Assembly (NCBI GenBank): GCA_947492995.1
Contig: CANLOU010000001.1
Span: 939,001-1,003,000, forward strand
DNA length: 64,000 nt
Direction: 5' to 3'
Source: an uncultured Litoreibacter sp.
GTDB taxonomy: Bacteria; Pseudomonadota; Alphaproteobacteria; Rhodobacterales; Rhodobacteraceae
The position numbers were made by a program, and so were the translations under genes. The stretch's first letter is position 1, and the number at the start of each line of letters is the position of its first letter. Below, piece by piece: positions 39,791-49,147 of this stretch. The notes under the pieces are model-generated. The model was not told the origin of the DNA and did not search any database. It saw only the letters and a program-made list of their open reading frames with translations.

Positions 39791-40965
39791 ACGCGTGTCT
39801 CGCTGACGAGGCCGGTGAGGTGGGCCAGATTTTTGATGCCGATTTTGATGTGGGCGAAGGGCCGCGCGGCGACGAGCTTTTTGTTCATGTAGGCCTCGAA
39901 TGTCAGGCGCTGCACGTCGATGTCGTGGCACAAAGACACGAAGCGTTCGCGCCGCGCGTCCGAGCGGTAGTAGGCGTTTTGCATCGCGCCCAGCACTTTG
40001 AAGACGCCCTTGTGTTCCCGCATGAACAGCTTGCGGGCAAGCTTCAGATCCTTGGCGCGGCCGGATTCCAGGCAAGCGGCTGCGGCGGTTGCGGCGACTT
40101 GGCCGCCAACCATGGCGTAGTAGATGCCTTCACCTGACGATGGGGCCACGACACCGGCGGCGTCACCTGCAAGGACCACATCCTTGCCGTTGTCCCAGCA
40201 GTCCATCGGTTTCAACGGGATCGGCGCACCTTCGCGGCGGATGGTTTTGCAATTGGCAAGACCGGAGGCGACGCGCAGGTCGGCGGTGGCTTTCTTCAGG
40301 TCCACGCCATCAAGGCCGGTGCCCATGCCGACGCTGGCGGATTTGCCATGCGGGAAGACCCAGCCGTAAAAGTCGGGGCTGATCGCGCCGTCATAAATCA
40401 CGTCGCAGCGCAGCGGGTCGTAGTGGGCGGTGGGTTCGGGTGCCTCGATGATCTCGTGGTAGGCGATGACATAGGGAATTTTATCGCCACCGGGAACTTC
40501 GGCGTTGGCGACTTTGGAGCGGGCTCCGTCAGCGCCGATGATGAGCTTGGTCTCCAGCTCCAACTCGTTGCCGCTGACCTTGTCGCGGTAGATGACCTTT
40601 GTGGTGTCGCCGCTGCGGTCGATACGGATGAATGTGCCGGTGTATCTGTGCGCGCCGGCGCTCTTGGCGCGGAGGCGCAGGAATTCATCGAAATGTTCGC
40701 GGTCGACCATGCCGACATAGCCGTTCTCTATCGGGATATCGACTTTGCGCTGTGTGGGGGAGATCATGCGCGCCGTGCTGATCCGTGCAACGATCTGGCT
40801 GTCAGGAATGCGGAAGTCCTGGATCAAACGCGGAGGAACCGCGCCGCCGCAAGGCTTGATGCGGCCGTCCCGATCCAGCATCGCGACCGATCTGCCGGAC
40901 CGCGCCAGATCTTCTGCGGCAGTTGCGCCTGAGGGGCCAGCCCCGATTACCACGACGTCATACAT
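39787..40965 (-). CDS. bchP: Geranylgeranyl diphosphate/bacteriochlorophyllide reductase BchP
   Basis: BchP reduces three double bonds of the geranylgeranyl tail to make phytylated bacteriochlorophyll a. It has 392 residues. The N-terminal FAD motif is VVVIGAGPSGATAAEDLARS, and GDAAGVVAPSSGEGIYYA is the second FAD motif of this family. Three bases separate it from the upstream pucC-like stop, and it overlaps idi. Confidence 0.96.
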   Translation of the reverse strand: MYDVVVIGAGPSGATAAEDLARSGRSVAMLDRDGRIKPCGGAVPPRLIQDFRIPDSQIVARISTARMISPTQRKVDIPIENGYVGMVDREHFDEFLRLRAKSAGAHRYTGTFIRIDRSGDTTKVIYRDKVSGNELELETKLIIGADGARSKVANAEVPGGDKIPYVIAYHEIIEAPEPTAHYDPLRCDVIYDGAISPDFYGWVFPHGKSASVGMGTGLDGVDLKKATADLRVASGLANCKTIRREGAPIPLKPMDCWDNGKDVVLAGDAAGVVAPSSGEGIYYAMVGGQVAATAAAACLESGRAKDLKLARKLFMREHKGVFKVLGAMQNAYYRSDARRERFVSLCHDIDVQRLTFEAYMNKKLVAARPFAHIKIGIKNLAHLTGLVSETRV

Positions 40966-40968
40966 AGC

Positions 40969-42252
40969 TTATTCTCCCGGAACCATTGCGCCCGTGGGGG
41001 CGCGGGTGTTGTCCATAATGCGCGCGGCCATGAGAGCCGACGCCAGAAATAGAAGTGCCTCAAAGGTGAAGACGGCGCCAAAGGCGGGGCCGTCTGTCGT
41101 CAGGGTGCGCATGATGTCGACCGCAGCCGCACCAGTGAGCCCGCCGAACCCGGCGGCGATGGCTTGCGCCGCGCCCCAAAGCCCCATGCGGGTGCCTTCG
41201 CGTTGCCCGCGTCCCTGCGATGCCAGCGCCATCATCGACCCGATGGCCGCGACCGCGAACATGCCGTTGAAGAAACCCAAAGCGACGACCATCGCGGTGA
41301 GCGGCAGTGACAGAGAGCCGAAGCCAGACAGCGCGATCACCGTGAGCGTGGCGCAGGACCCAAGGCAGCCCGCGATGACCCATGACCGCAATGCCCCGAT
41401 GCGCAGGCCGGTGGCGGCGATGCCAACGGTTAACATGCCGACGAAAACGCCGCCGTTTTGCGCCCCTGACAGCGAGGTAGATTGGCCGGGCGTGAAGTTG
41501 AACACGAGGCCCGCATAGGGTTCCAAAATCAGTTCCTGCATGAAGTAGGCGGTCATGGCGAGGAAGACGAATAGGGTAAAATTGCGCGTGTTAGGCTCTG
41601 CCAAAACCTCGCGCATGCCGTCCATGAAGGGGGTGTGCGGCTCGGCTTTGATGGCGACGACCTGGCGCTCGATACGACCGACGGCAAGCACTGTGATCAC
41701 AGATGCGAGGCTGACGACCACCGCCACAACCGTTAACAAACGGGCGGGGGAATAGGGGTCCAAAAAGCTGCCCGCCACACCAGCGGTCATGGCGATCCCG
41801 AAGATCATCATCAGCCATGTGATCGTTGCCGCCGCCGCGCGGCGTTCAGGGGCGGTTGCTGTGGCAAGCAGGGCCAGCAGCGATGTGCCAGACGCGCCGA
41901 CGCCAAGGCCGATCAAGGCATAGGCCAAAACCGAGACGCATAAGGCGATCCAGTAACTGGTGGCAAACAGGGTCACGGCAAAAGCGGCGACAAAGCCTCC
42001 CATGGCCAGCGCCAGCATGCCGCCGATGATCCACGCCGTACGGTTGCCGCCAGTGTCCGAGGTGAAGCCCCATTTGGGCCGCGACAGTTGGATGCCGTAA
42101 TGCAGGCCCACCAACGCGCCCGGCAGGATCGCGGGCAACGCGAATTCGACCACCATAAGGCGGTTTAGGGTCGATGTGGTCAGCACCACGACCGCGCCAA
42201 GGCACATCTGCACTAGCCCCAGCCGGACGATATGGGCCCAGGTCAGGTTCAT
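40969..42252 (-). CDS. PucC-family protein (orf428-type) next to bchG
   Basis: This 427-residue protein has about 12 hydrophobic helices and belongs to the PucC/LhaA/BCH2 branch of the major facilitator superfamily. It is the second family member in the window besides lhaA. In Rhodobacter capsulatus the bchG-orf428-bchP order is the same. A role in moving or handing over bacteriochlorophyll between BchG and BchP or to the antenna is inference. It overlaps the bchG stop as ATGA. Confidence 0.9.
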   Translation of the reverse strand: MNLTWAHIVRLGLVQMCLGAVVVLTTSTLNRLMVVEFALPAILPGALVGLHYGIQLSRPKWGFTSDTGGNRTAWIIGGMLALAMGGFVAAFAVTLFATSYWIALCVSVLAYALIGLGVGASGTSLLALLATATAPERRAAAATITWLMMIFGIAMTAGVAGSFLDPYSPARLLTVVAVVVSLASVITVLAVGRIERQVVAIKAEPHTPFMDGMREVLAEPNTRNFTLFVFLAMTAYFMQELILEPYAGLVFNFTPGQSTSLSGAQNGGVFVGMLTVGIAATGLRIGALRSWVIAGCLGSCATLTVIALSGFGSLSLPLTAMVVALGFFNGMFAVAAIGSMMALASQGRGQREGTRMGLWGAAQAIAAGFGGLTGAAAVDIMRTLTTDGPAFGAVFTFEALLFLASALMAARIMDNTRAPTGAMVPGE

Positions 42253-43148
42253 GCGAGGCCCCGCAAAGCGAAGGCCGCGATCATCATGCCGGAAACGTAC
42301 AAAGTGACGCCCGTGCCGTTATACCAAGGGGCCTTGCCCTTGGGGTCGCGCAGAAGCACGCGCATGGCGAAAAGCTGGGCCGCCAAGACGGCGGCGACGG
42401 CCAACGCGTGAAACGGTTTGCCCCATGACAACAGCAGCGCCACGATGGCGACCTGCGGCAACGCCATGATCCAGCATGCGGCCTTGGCTGCGCGTTCCGG
42501 GCCGAGGGTAACCGGCAGGGAATTGACACCCATCTTGGTGTCTCCCTCCAGCGCCTTGAAGTCGTTCAATGTCATGATGCCGTGCGCGCCAATGCCGTAG
42601 ATCAGCGCGACGGCGACGACTTCCCACCTTGGTGCGCCTGCCGATAAAACGGCGGCGCCGGTGAACCATGGCAGACTTTCATAGCTCAGGCCGACAAGGC
42701 CCGGCCCCCACCAGCCTGACCGTTTCAGGCGGACAGGTTCAGCGGAATAGGCCCACGCCGCGGCGACGCCGACGATCGTTGCACCAAAGCCCCACGGGCC
42801 GAGTTGGTAGCCCACAAACAAAGACAGCACCGACATGGCCAGCGCGATATACAATCCCCAGCGGCCCGGGATGCGGCCCGACGGGATCGGGCGGTCCGGC
42901 TCGTTGATGGCGTCGACATGGCGGTCGCACCAATCGTTCGCCGCCTGGCTCATGCCGCAGACGATGGGGCCGGCAAGCAGCACGCCCAAAAGCACCATGC
43001 CCCAATGCCCCGAAATCGCCACGCCGGCCGAGATCACGCCGCACAGATAGGCCCACATCGGGGGGAACCATGTGATTGGTTTGATAAGCCGCAGCATCGC
43101 CGCCGGTTCGGGCAATTTGCGCTCTGGCAGGGTGGTGGAAACGCTCAT
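42249..43148 (-). CDS. bchG: Bacteriochlorophyll a synthase BchG
   Basis: BchG is a UbiA-family prenyltransferase that esterifies bacteriochlorophyllide a with geranylgeranyl diphosphate. It has 299 residues and eight or nine helices. The Asp-rich motif NDWCDRHVDAINEPDRPIPS is the active-site signature. It is the first gene of a four-gene unit on the minus strand, and a pair of PpsR boxes begins three bases upstream of its start. Confidence 0.96.
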   Translation of the reverse strand: MSVSTTLPERKLPEPAAMLRLIKPITWFPPMWAYLCGVISAGVAISGHWGMVLLGVLLAGPIVCGMSQAANDWCDRHVDAINEPDRPIPSGRIPGRWGLYIALAMSVLSLFVGYQLGPWGFGATIVGVAAAWAYSAEPVRLKRSGWWGPGLVGLSYESLPWFTGAAVLSAGAPRWEVVAVALIYGIGAHGIMTLNDFKALEGDTKMGVNSLPVTLGPERAAKAACWIMALPQVAIVALLLSWGKPFHALAVAAVLAAQLFAMRVLLRDPKGKAPWYNGTGVTLYVSGMMIAAFALRGLA

Positions 43149-43150
43149 AG

Positions 43151-43168
43151 TGTAAACCTAACGTTACA
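43151..43168. promoter_or_regulatory. PpsR/CrtJ-type operator 1 upstream of bchG
   Basis: TGTAAACCTAACGTTACA fits TGT-N12-ACA with TGTAA/TTACA symmetry. It lies only two bases from the bchG start codon, so a bound repressor would cover the ribosome-binding region of the DNA and block transcription. Confidence 0.8.
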
Positions 43169-43185
43169 GTATAAGAGTCGGCAAG

Positions 43186-43203
43186 TGTAATGTGTCATTG
43201 ACA
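43186..43203. promoter_or_regulatory. PpsR/CrtJ-type operator 2 upstream of bchG
   Basis: TGTAATGTGTCATTGACA fits TGT-N12-ACA. It lies 35 bases from the first box, centre to centre. This box also reaches close to the 3' end of the lipoprotein gene, so the bchG promoter is compact. Confidence 0.8.
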
Positions 43204-43217
43204 GACGTTAGGCCGAC

Positions 43218-43748
43218 TTAGGCGCAAGGCTCAAGCGCCTCCAACTTGGTGTATTCCAGCACGCTGACGACCGGTGTATCGCGCACCAACGGGTAAAACG
43301 GCCCATCAGCTGCCGTGCGCAGGTTGATGGACATGACTTCGTCCTCGTCCGGGCCGGCGCCCAGACTGCACCCTTCCAGCTCGATGCCAATGGACCCGCT
43401 TGCGTTACGGCCAACCGCGTCTTTCCAACCTCGAATAAGGGTCTGTTGTTGCCGGATGCGGGCAAAATCTGATTGGGAAATGGCGTAGATGACGGATCCG
43501 TCGGTGCCGGATTTGGTGGCCAGAACGTAAGTCTCCTGCGAGGTCTCGCTGGTGTCCTTGCGCGTGGCGGTCATAACCATTTGCGCGGACCCTTCGCGGA
43601 TGGCGACAGTGTCGGGCAGGTCCAATGCAATGGCAATATCCTTGGGGTCGGCCTTCAGCGGCGACAAGGCGGACAGCCGTGCCACGGTGGACGGCACGAT
43701 GGAACTGCAACCGGCGGTAAGCGCCAGTGCGACAAGCGCGGGTTTCAT
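43218..43748 (-). CDS. Predicted lipoprotein of unknown function
   Basis: From the ATG at 43748, after the ribosome-binding site AAGGAGAA, the protein has 176 residues. A short signal peptide ends in the lipobox LTAGCS, so Cys14 is probably lipidated. The rest is a soluble domain with two more cysteines near the C-terminus (EGCSLG and EPCA). I do not recognise a family. It marks the right border of the photosynthesis cluster. Confidence 0.8.
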   Translation of the reverse strand: MKPALVALALTAGCSSIVPSTVARLSALSPLKADPKDIAIALDLPDTVAIREGSAQMVMTATRKDTSETSQETYVLATKSGTDGSVIYAISQSDFARIRQQQTLIRGWKDAVGRNASGSIGIELEGCSLGAGPDEDEVMSINLRTAADGPFYPLVRDTPVVSVLEYTKLEALEPCA

Positions 43749-43818
43749 AGTATTCTCCTTTGACGACATTCAAAACTTAACGTAAAACAATAAAAAATGA
43801 TTCGAAAAGGAAAAAGTT

Positions 43819-44358
43819 ATGGAGCTTTCAGATCGCTTTCGCGCCTTTGCCCGAGGTCTGTTCTGGATCACGACAGCGGCTATCGCTGGGATGCTGCTGC
43901 TTGTTGTGTTCGTTGCGGTTATGCCGGACATGGCCAAGACGGCGTTTGTTGAGAACGCCCCGAAGACCCTCAATGTGTTGACAGAACCCAGCATCGGCAC
44001 GGTTTACGCGCTGCTGGCGTCGGGCTGTGTGGCGATGGTGTTGCAGGTCTTCGTGCTTTGGAACATGCGGGCGTTGTTTGGCATTTATGCGCAGGGGTTT
44101 GCCCTAAGTGCGCGGTGCGGAACGCATATCGCGCGGATTGGGGCGGGGGCCATTGCGATCCCGTTTGGATGGATATTCTACGACGTGATGTCCTCCTACC
44201 TGTTGACCCGGAACAATCCGGTGGGCGAAGGACAAATCTCGCTCGGTATCTCCGGGTCCAGCCTTGGGCTGATGGTGGGCGGCGGCATGTTGCTGCTGGT
44301 CGGCGCGGCCATGATGGAGGCCGCCAAGCAAGCCGAAGAAAACCGGAGCTTTGTGTGA
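43819..44358 (+). CDS. DUF2975-type membrane protein
   Basis: This protein has 179 residues and four transmembrane helices, with a layout like DUF2975 proteins, which are commonly encoded next to a small YozG-like XRE regulator, as here. An AAGGAAAAAG site precedes the ATG. The stop overlaps the regulator start as GTGATG. Function is unknown; membrane-linked control of the regulator is possible but unproven. Confidence 0.75.
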   Translation: MELSDRFRAFARGLFWITTAAIAGMLLLVVFVAVMPDMAKTAFVENAPKTLNVLTEPSIGTVYALLASGCVAMVLQVFVLWNMRALFGIYAQGFALSARCGTHIARIGAGAIAIPFGWIFYDVMSSYLLTRNNPVGEGQISLGISGSSLGLMVGGGMLLLVGAAMMEAAKQAEENRSFV

Positions 44359-44564
44359 TGCAAATTATCGTGCGGTTGGACGTGATGCTGGCCATGCGCA
44401 AAATGAAATCGCGCGAGCTGGCGGACCGAATTGGAATCACCGAGCAGAATCTGAGCCTGCTGAAGTCAGGCAAGGTGAAGGGCATCCGGTTTGAGACGCT
44501 GGCCAAGATTTGCGCGGTGTTGGACTGCCAGCCCGGCGACCTGCTGGAGGCCTCTGCCGATTAG
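44358..44564 (+). CDS. XRE-family (YozG-like) small transcriptional regulator
   Basis: The 68-residue protein consists almost only of a Cro/C1-type helix-turn-helix: MKSRELADRIGITEQNLSLL is the first part, followed by GIRFETLAKICAVLDCQPGD. Such YozG-like regulators pair with DUF2975 membrane proteins. The gene starts on the last base of the upstream stop region and ends tail to tail with the amidase, sharing stop bases (TTAG). Confidence 0.88.
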   Translation: MQIIVRLDVMLAMRKMKSRELADRIGITEQNLSLLKSGKVKGIRFETLAKICAVLDCQPGDLLEASAD

Positions 44565-45934
44565 GGCGCGTGGCTGGTCCAGTCGGTCGCCTGCTCGTAG
44601 GCTTTGCCAAGCGCGATGATGCGCGCGTCGGTGCCGCGATGCCCGATCAGTTGCAAGCCCATCGGAGTTCCGTCCGGCCCGAACCCCGCAGGGACTGACA
44701 GCGCGGGCAGACCGGTCAATGAGGCGGGCACGACGACCTCCATCCAGCGATGATAGGTGTCCATCGTGGTTCCGTTGATGTGTTTGGGCCAATCCAGGCC
44801 TGCATCGAAGGCGAGGATTTGCGCGGAGGGCAGCGCCAGAACATCCACCCCCATCGCGGCGGTTTTACGGAACCAGTCGGACCGGATTGTGCTGGCGTGC
44901 TGGATCTGCTGGCCGGTCAGGGACATGCCGCTTTCGATCTCCCAGATCGCCTCCGGTTTCAGGAGTTGGCGCTTGTTAGGGTCTTCATAAAGGGGCCGAA
45001 ACTTTTCCGCTACGGCCCAATGGCGCAGGGTAAGCCAGCTGTCCCAAAGCGCAGGGGCAGAGAAGGGCGGATCAAGTGCCACTACCTCGTGGCCAAGGCC
45101 TGCAAGTACTTCGCAAGCGGCTGCGCACAGGTCTGACACCGCTGGCTCCATCGGGTAGGCCCCGCCCCAATCGGCGAGCCAGCCGATCTTGAGGGTCCCG
45201 ATGCGTTCGGCCTTTTGGTAGGGCCCGACGGCATGTGGATGAGACGGGTCAAAACCCGCCTGCACCGACAACAGCAGCTCTAGGTCATCCATGTGGCGCG
45301 CCATTGGGCCGTTGGTGGAGAGTTGATGTAAGAACGCCTCCCCCGGTCCGGCGTTGGGCACCAGCCCGTAAGACGGGCGGAAGCCAAACACGTTGTTCCA
45401 ACCGGCAGGGTTGCGCAGGCTGCCCATCATGTCGGACCCGTCCGCCAGCGCCGTCATGCGGGTGGCCAAGGCGACGCCCGCGCCGCCAGATGAGCCGCCC
45501 GCGGATTTGGACAGATCATAGGGGTTGAGCGTGACGCCGTAGACCGAGTTGTAGCTGTGCGAGCCAAGACCCCATTCGGGGGTGTTGGTTTTGCCGATGA
45601 TGATGGCGCCCGCAGCGCGTAGGTTAGCTACCATTGGGTTGTCGGCGGCAGGGACGTTATGCGCGAAAATCGGGGAGCCGTAGGTGGTCGTGATGCCCTT
45701 GGTTTCGGCAAGGTCTTTGACCGCGATAGGCAGGCCTTTGAGCGGGCCGTCTTTTGCGGCGTCGGCGGCCGCAAGCAGCGTGTCGCGGTCTTGCAGGGCG
45801 ACGATGGCGTTAACGGCGGGGTTGCGTGCTTCGATGCGATCCAGTGTTGCCGACATCAGGTCGCGCGCGGAGATGTCGCCGGTCCTCAACGCCGTCAACT
45901 GTGCGATGGCGCTTTGGTCCAGAAGGTCAGTCAT
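44561..45934 (-). CDS. Amidase (amidase signature family)
   Basis: This is an amidase-signature enzyme of 457 residues from the ATG at 45934. The catalytic Ser-cisSer-Lys triad is visible: Lys in IAVKDLAETKG, and the two serines in KSAGGSSGGAGVALA. The substrate cannot be told; the sequence resembles general amidases rather than GatA, with no gatB or gatC nearby. It overlaps the mscS gene by eight bases and may be co-transcribed with it. Confidence 0.9.
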   Translation of the reverse strand: MTDLLDQSAIAQLTALRTGDISARDLMSATLDRIEARNPAVNAIVALQDRDTLLAAADAAKDGPLKGLPIAVKDLAETKGITTTYGSPIFAHNVPAADNPMVANLRAAGAIIIGKTNTPEWGLGSHSYNSVYGVTLNPYDLSKSAGGSSGGAGVALATRMTALADGSDMMGSLRNPAGWNNVFGFRPSYGLVPNAGPGEAFLHQLSTNGPMARHMDDLELLLSVQAGFDPSHPHAVGPYQKAERIGTLKIGWLADWGGAYPMEPAVSDLCAAACEVLAGLGHEVVALDPPFSAPALWDSWLTLRHWAVAEKFRPLYEDPNKRQLLKPEAIWEIESGMSLTGQQIQHASTIRSDWFRKTAAMGVDVLALPSAQILAFDAGLDWPKHINGTTMDTYHRWMEVVVPASLTGLPALSVPAGFGPDGTPMGLQLIGHRGTDARIIALGKAYEQATDWTSHAP

Positions 45935-47360
45935 TCTGCGGATCGGGGAAGTCTTTTGGCATGCTGGGCATCTCGCCACCCATCACTTTGACCTCCCGCT
46001 GCGGGAACGGGATGGAGATGCCGTTTTCGCGGAAGGCATCCCACAGCGCCAGATAGACGTTGCCGCGGATGTTGGTCAGCCCGCCCGTCGGGTCCTTGAT
46101 CCAGAACCGCAGGATGTAGTCGACGCTTGAGTCCCCGAAGCCCACGATATGGCACACGGGCGGGCGGAAGGACAAAACGCGGTCCACCGATTTGGCCGCC
46201 GCAATTGCCATCTTGCGCACCTCATGCGGGTCGTCGTGATAGGCGGTGCCAAAGAAAATATCGAGTCGCACGAAGTCGTCCGAATGCGACCAGTTCACCA
46301 CTTGGTTGGTAATCAGGTCCTCGTTCGGGATCAGGTATTCCTTGCCGTCGCGCGTGACCACCGATGCGTAGCGCGCGCCCAGCGTGTTGATCCAGCCGAA
46401 GGTCTCCCCAAGGGAGATCACGTCCCCCGGCTTGATCGACTTGTCCAAAAGGATGATGACGCCCGACACAAGGTTGGACACCACCTTCTGCAGACCAAAA
46501 CCTAGGCCCACGCCGATGGCACCTGACAGCACCGCCAGTCCGGTCAGGTCGATGCCCACGGCTTTGACGCCGACGTAAAAGGCCAGCCCGTAAAACGCGA
46601 TTTGCATGACCTTGACGATCAGCACCCGCATGGAGGGGCTAATATCCTCGTTCGACTGGATGCGCCGCGATGTGGTGGTGGTGACGAAACGCGCCAGTGC
46701 AACCAACGCGCCGATGACAACCAGGGCCTGCAGGATCAGCAGCATCGAAATGCGGATGTCCCCCAGATCGAAGGACGCGCTTTCCAGGATGCGCGACGCT
46801 TCTTCCGTCAGGCCAAGGATGCGCAGCGTGACATAGGTCCACGCGCCGTAGCGCACCATTTTACGCAGAAAGTGCGATTTGATTAGCCGCGTTACCAGCA
46901 CCACAAACAGCCATGCGAAGGCCAAGGTCGCAATAATGCTCAGGATGTAGGACTTGCTGGGCCACGTGACTTCGCGCAGGATCAGGACTGCGCCCCATAA
47001 AAGGCCCACGAAGAAGATGGCCTGCAACCGCCGGTGTATGACCACCAGAATGCGCATCCGCCATTTCGGCCAGCCCTCGCGGCTTGCCATCCAGTTGCGG
47101 ATGCGGGGGCCCAAGACCACCCGCAGCACATAGGCGACGCCGTAAAGGACGACCGCCAAAACGAATTGGTAAAGGTTGGCTTCCCGCATCATCGAATGCA
47201 GGAAGGTTTCGGCTTGCGCGATCAAACCTTGTCCGATGTCGATAATTTCTTCAACGGATTCGGGAATGGGCGGCTCTAATGTTGGCGCTTCGACCTCGCT
47301 GCCCGGCTGCCCGCCATCTGCGGGCTCTGGTGCGGCTGTCTCGCCTACATGTTCGGTCAT
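45927..47360 (-). CDS. MscS-family mechanosensitive ion channel
   Basis: The 477-residue membrane protein has an acidic, proline-rich N-terminus of about 40 residues, several helices, and the MscS core. The pore-helix glycine/alanine pattern is seen in GLAVLSGAIGVGLGFGLQKV, followed by NLVSGVIILLDKSIKPGD. It resembles the larger KefA/YnaI-like members. It probably releases solutes under osmotic downshock. It lies divergently from leuC. Confidence 0.93.
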   Translation of the reverse strand: MTEHVGETAAPEPADGGQPGSEVEAPTLEPPIPESVEEIIDIGQGLIAQAETFLHSMMREANLYQFVLAVVLYGVAYVLRVVLGPRIRNWMASREGWPKWRMRILVVIHRRLQAIFFVGLLWGAVLILREVTWPSKSYILSIIATLAFAWLFVVLVTRLIKSHFLRKMVRYGAWTYVTLRILGLTEEASRILESASFDLGDIRISMLLILQALVVIGALVALARFVTTTTSRRIQSNEDISPSMRVLIVKVMQIAFYGLAFYVGVKAVGIDLTGLAVLSGAIGVGLGFGLQKVVSNLVSGVIILLDKSIKPGDVISLGETFGWINTLGARYASVVTRDGKEYLIPNEDLITNQVVNWSHSDDFVRLDIFFGTAYHDDPHEVRKMAIAAAKSVDRVLSFRPPVCHIVGFGDSSVDYILRFWIKDPTGGLTNIRGNVYLALWDAFRENGISIPFPQREVKVMGGEMPSMPKDFPDPQND

Positions 47361-47444
47361 TGCTGCGTGGTCTCCTCGTTGGGATTAAGTTTGCACGGCT
47401 GGCTTGGGATTAACAAGCGGCGAGGCTTGCGAGACTCAGGCGAC

Positions 47445-47552
47445 ATGTATATCTCCGCCTATATGAAACCTGTTTTCGACATGGATGACCGCGCACGTTT
47501 GAATGAACGCTTTTTCGGCGCGACCCGTGCTGTGTTGGCGCGACTATACTAA
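47445..47552 (+). CDS. Possible 35-residue ORF upstream of leuC
   Basis: A short frame from ATG 47445 to TAA 47552 codes for a basic peptide beginning MYISAYMKPVFDMDDRARL and ending in ARLY. There is no clear ribosome-binding site. It lies in the 246-base gap between divergent mscS and leuC. It could be a leader peptide, but it is not enriched in leucine (four of 35), so classic attenuation is unlikely. Confidence 0.3.
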   Translation: MYISAYMKPVFDMDDRARLNERFFGATRAVLARLY

Positions 47553-47606
47553 CCCGCCCGAGCCAACCTTCGACACATCACTGCTATCAAACCTAGGAGA
47601 GAACCG

Positions 47607-49016
47607 ATGAGTTCCCCAAAAACGCTCTATGATAAAATCTGGGACGCGCATGTTGCCCATGAAGCCGAAGACGGCACCTGCCTTCTTTATATCGACCGCC
47701 ATCTTGTCCACGAAGTGACGTCTCCGCAGGCTTTCGAAGGCCTGCGCATGGCGGGTCGTGGCGTGCATGCGCCCGACAAAACGATCGCCGTGCCGGATCA
47801 CAACGTGCCGACCACGCTGGACCGTGCCGATGCCACGACCATGACCGAAGACAGCCGCGTTCAGGTCAACGCGCTTGATGCGAACGCCAAAGAATTTGGC
47901 ATCCACTACTATCCTGTGTCTGACGTGCGCCAAGGCATCGTGCATATCGTTGGCCCCGAACAGGGCTGGACCTTGCCGGGCATGACCGTGGTTTGTGGCG
48001 ACAGCCATACTGCCACTCACGGCGCGTTTGGCGCATTGGCACATGGCATCGGAACCTCCGAGGTTGAACACGTGCTGGCCACGCAAACGCTGATCCAGAA
48101 GAAGTCGCTCAACATGAAGGTGGAAATCACCGGTAAGCTGAAACCGGGTGTGACCGCGAAAGACATCACCATGTCCGTGATCGGCGAGACCGGCACCGCT
48201 GGCGGCACTGGCTACGTGATCGAATATTGTGGGGAGGCCATTCGCGACCTGTCCATGGAAGGTCGCATGACCGTCTGCAACATGGCGATTGAGGGCGGCG
48301 CGCGCGCTGGCCTGATCGCGCCGGACGAGAAGACGTTTGAATACTGCATGGGGCGGCCCCACGCGCCGAAAGGTGCGCAGTGGGAAGCGGCTTTGGCGTA
48401 TTGGAAAACGCTCTTCACCGACGAAGGCGCGCATTTCGATAAGGTCGTGACGCTGAAAGGCGAAGACATTGCACCATCCGTCACATGGGGCACCTCGCCC
48501 GAAGACGTGCTGCCAATCACCGCTGTTGTGCCATCGCCCTCTGAATTCGAAGGCGGCAAAGTCGAGGCCGTTCAGCGCTCGCTGGATTACATGGGTCTTG
48601 AACCGGGCACACCTTTGTCCGAGATCGCCATCGACACGGTTTTCATTGGGTCCTGCACAAACGGTCGCATCGAAGACCTGCGTGCCGCTGCCGCGATCCT
48701 GAAGGGCAAGAAAGTCAAAGACGGGATGCGGGCGATGGTCGTGCCGGGTTCCGGTCTGGTTCGTGCGCAAGCCGAGGAAGAAGGCTTGGCCGACATCTTC
48801 AAAGAGGCCGGTTTCGAATGGCGTCTTGCAGGCTGTTCCATGTGCCTTGCGATGAACCCCGACCAACTGGCCGAAGGCGAACGCTGCGCGTCGACCTCCA
48901 ACCGCAACTTCGAGGGGCGTCAGGGCTACAAGGGCCGCACCCATCTGGTGTCGCCCGGCATGGCCGCGGCGGCAGCGATCAGCGGCAAGCTGACCGACGT
49001 GCGTGAGGTGATGTAG
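47607..49016 (+). CDS. leuC: 3-isopropylmalate dehydratase large subunit LeuC
   Basis: LeuC with LeuD isomerises 2-isopropylmalate to 3-isopropylmalate in leucine synthesis. It has 469 residues. The 4Fe-4S ligands are in [14 protein letters not shown]-adjacent sequence, [12 protein letters not shown] and [12 protein letters not shown] ribosome-binding site (AGGAGAG) precedes the ATG. leuD follows after about 130 bases. Confidence 0.97.
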   Translation: MSSPKTLYDKIWDAHVAHEAEDGTCLLYIDRHLVHEVTSPQAFEGLRMAGRGVHAPDKTIAVPDHNVPTTLDRADATTMTEDSRVQVNALDANAKEFGIHYYPVSDVRQGIVHIVGPEQGWTLPGMTVVCGDSHTATHGAFGALAHGIGTSEVEHVLATQTLIQKKSLNMKVEITGKLKPGVTAKDITMSVIGETGTAGGTGYVIEYCGEAIRDLSMEGRMTVCNMAIEGGARAGLIAPDEKTFEYCMGRPHAPKGAQWEAALAYWKTLFTDEGAHFDKVVTLKGEDIAPSVTWGTSPEDVLPITAVVPSPSEFEGGKVEAVQRSLDYMGLEPGTPLSEIAIDTVFIGSCTNGRIEDLRAAAAILKGKKVKDGMRAMVVPGSGLVRAQAEEEGLADIFKEAGFEWRLAGCSMCLAMNPDQLAEGERCASTSNRNFEGRQGYKGRTHLVSPGMAAAAAISGKLTDVREVM

Positions 49017-49147
49017 GCATTCGGCCTTAATCATTTGGTAAGGCTTTGGCGGCCGAAAAAGATCCCCAATTTGGGTTTTCGGTCCGCCAGTTTTGCCCCA
49101 ATTTGTACAAAACGACCCCCAAAGGTCGAAATCAGGAGACCACTCCG

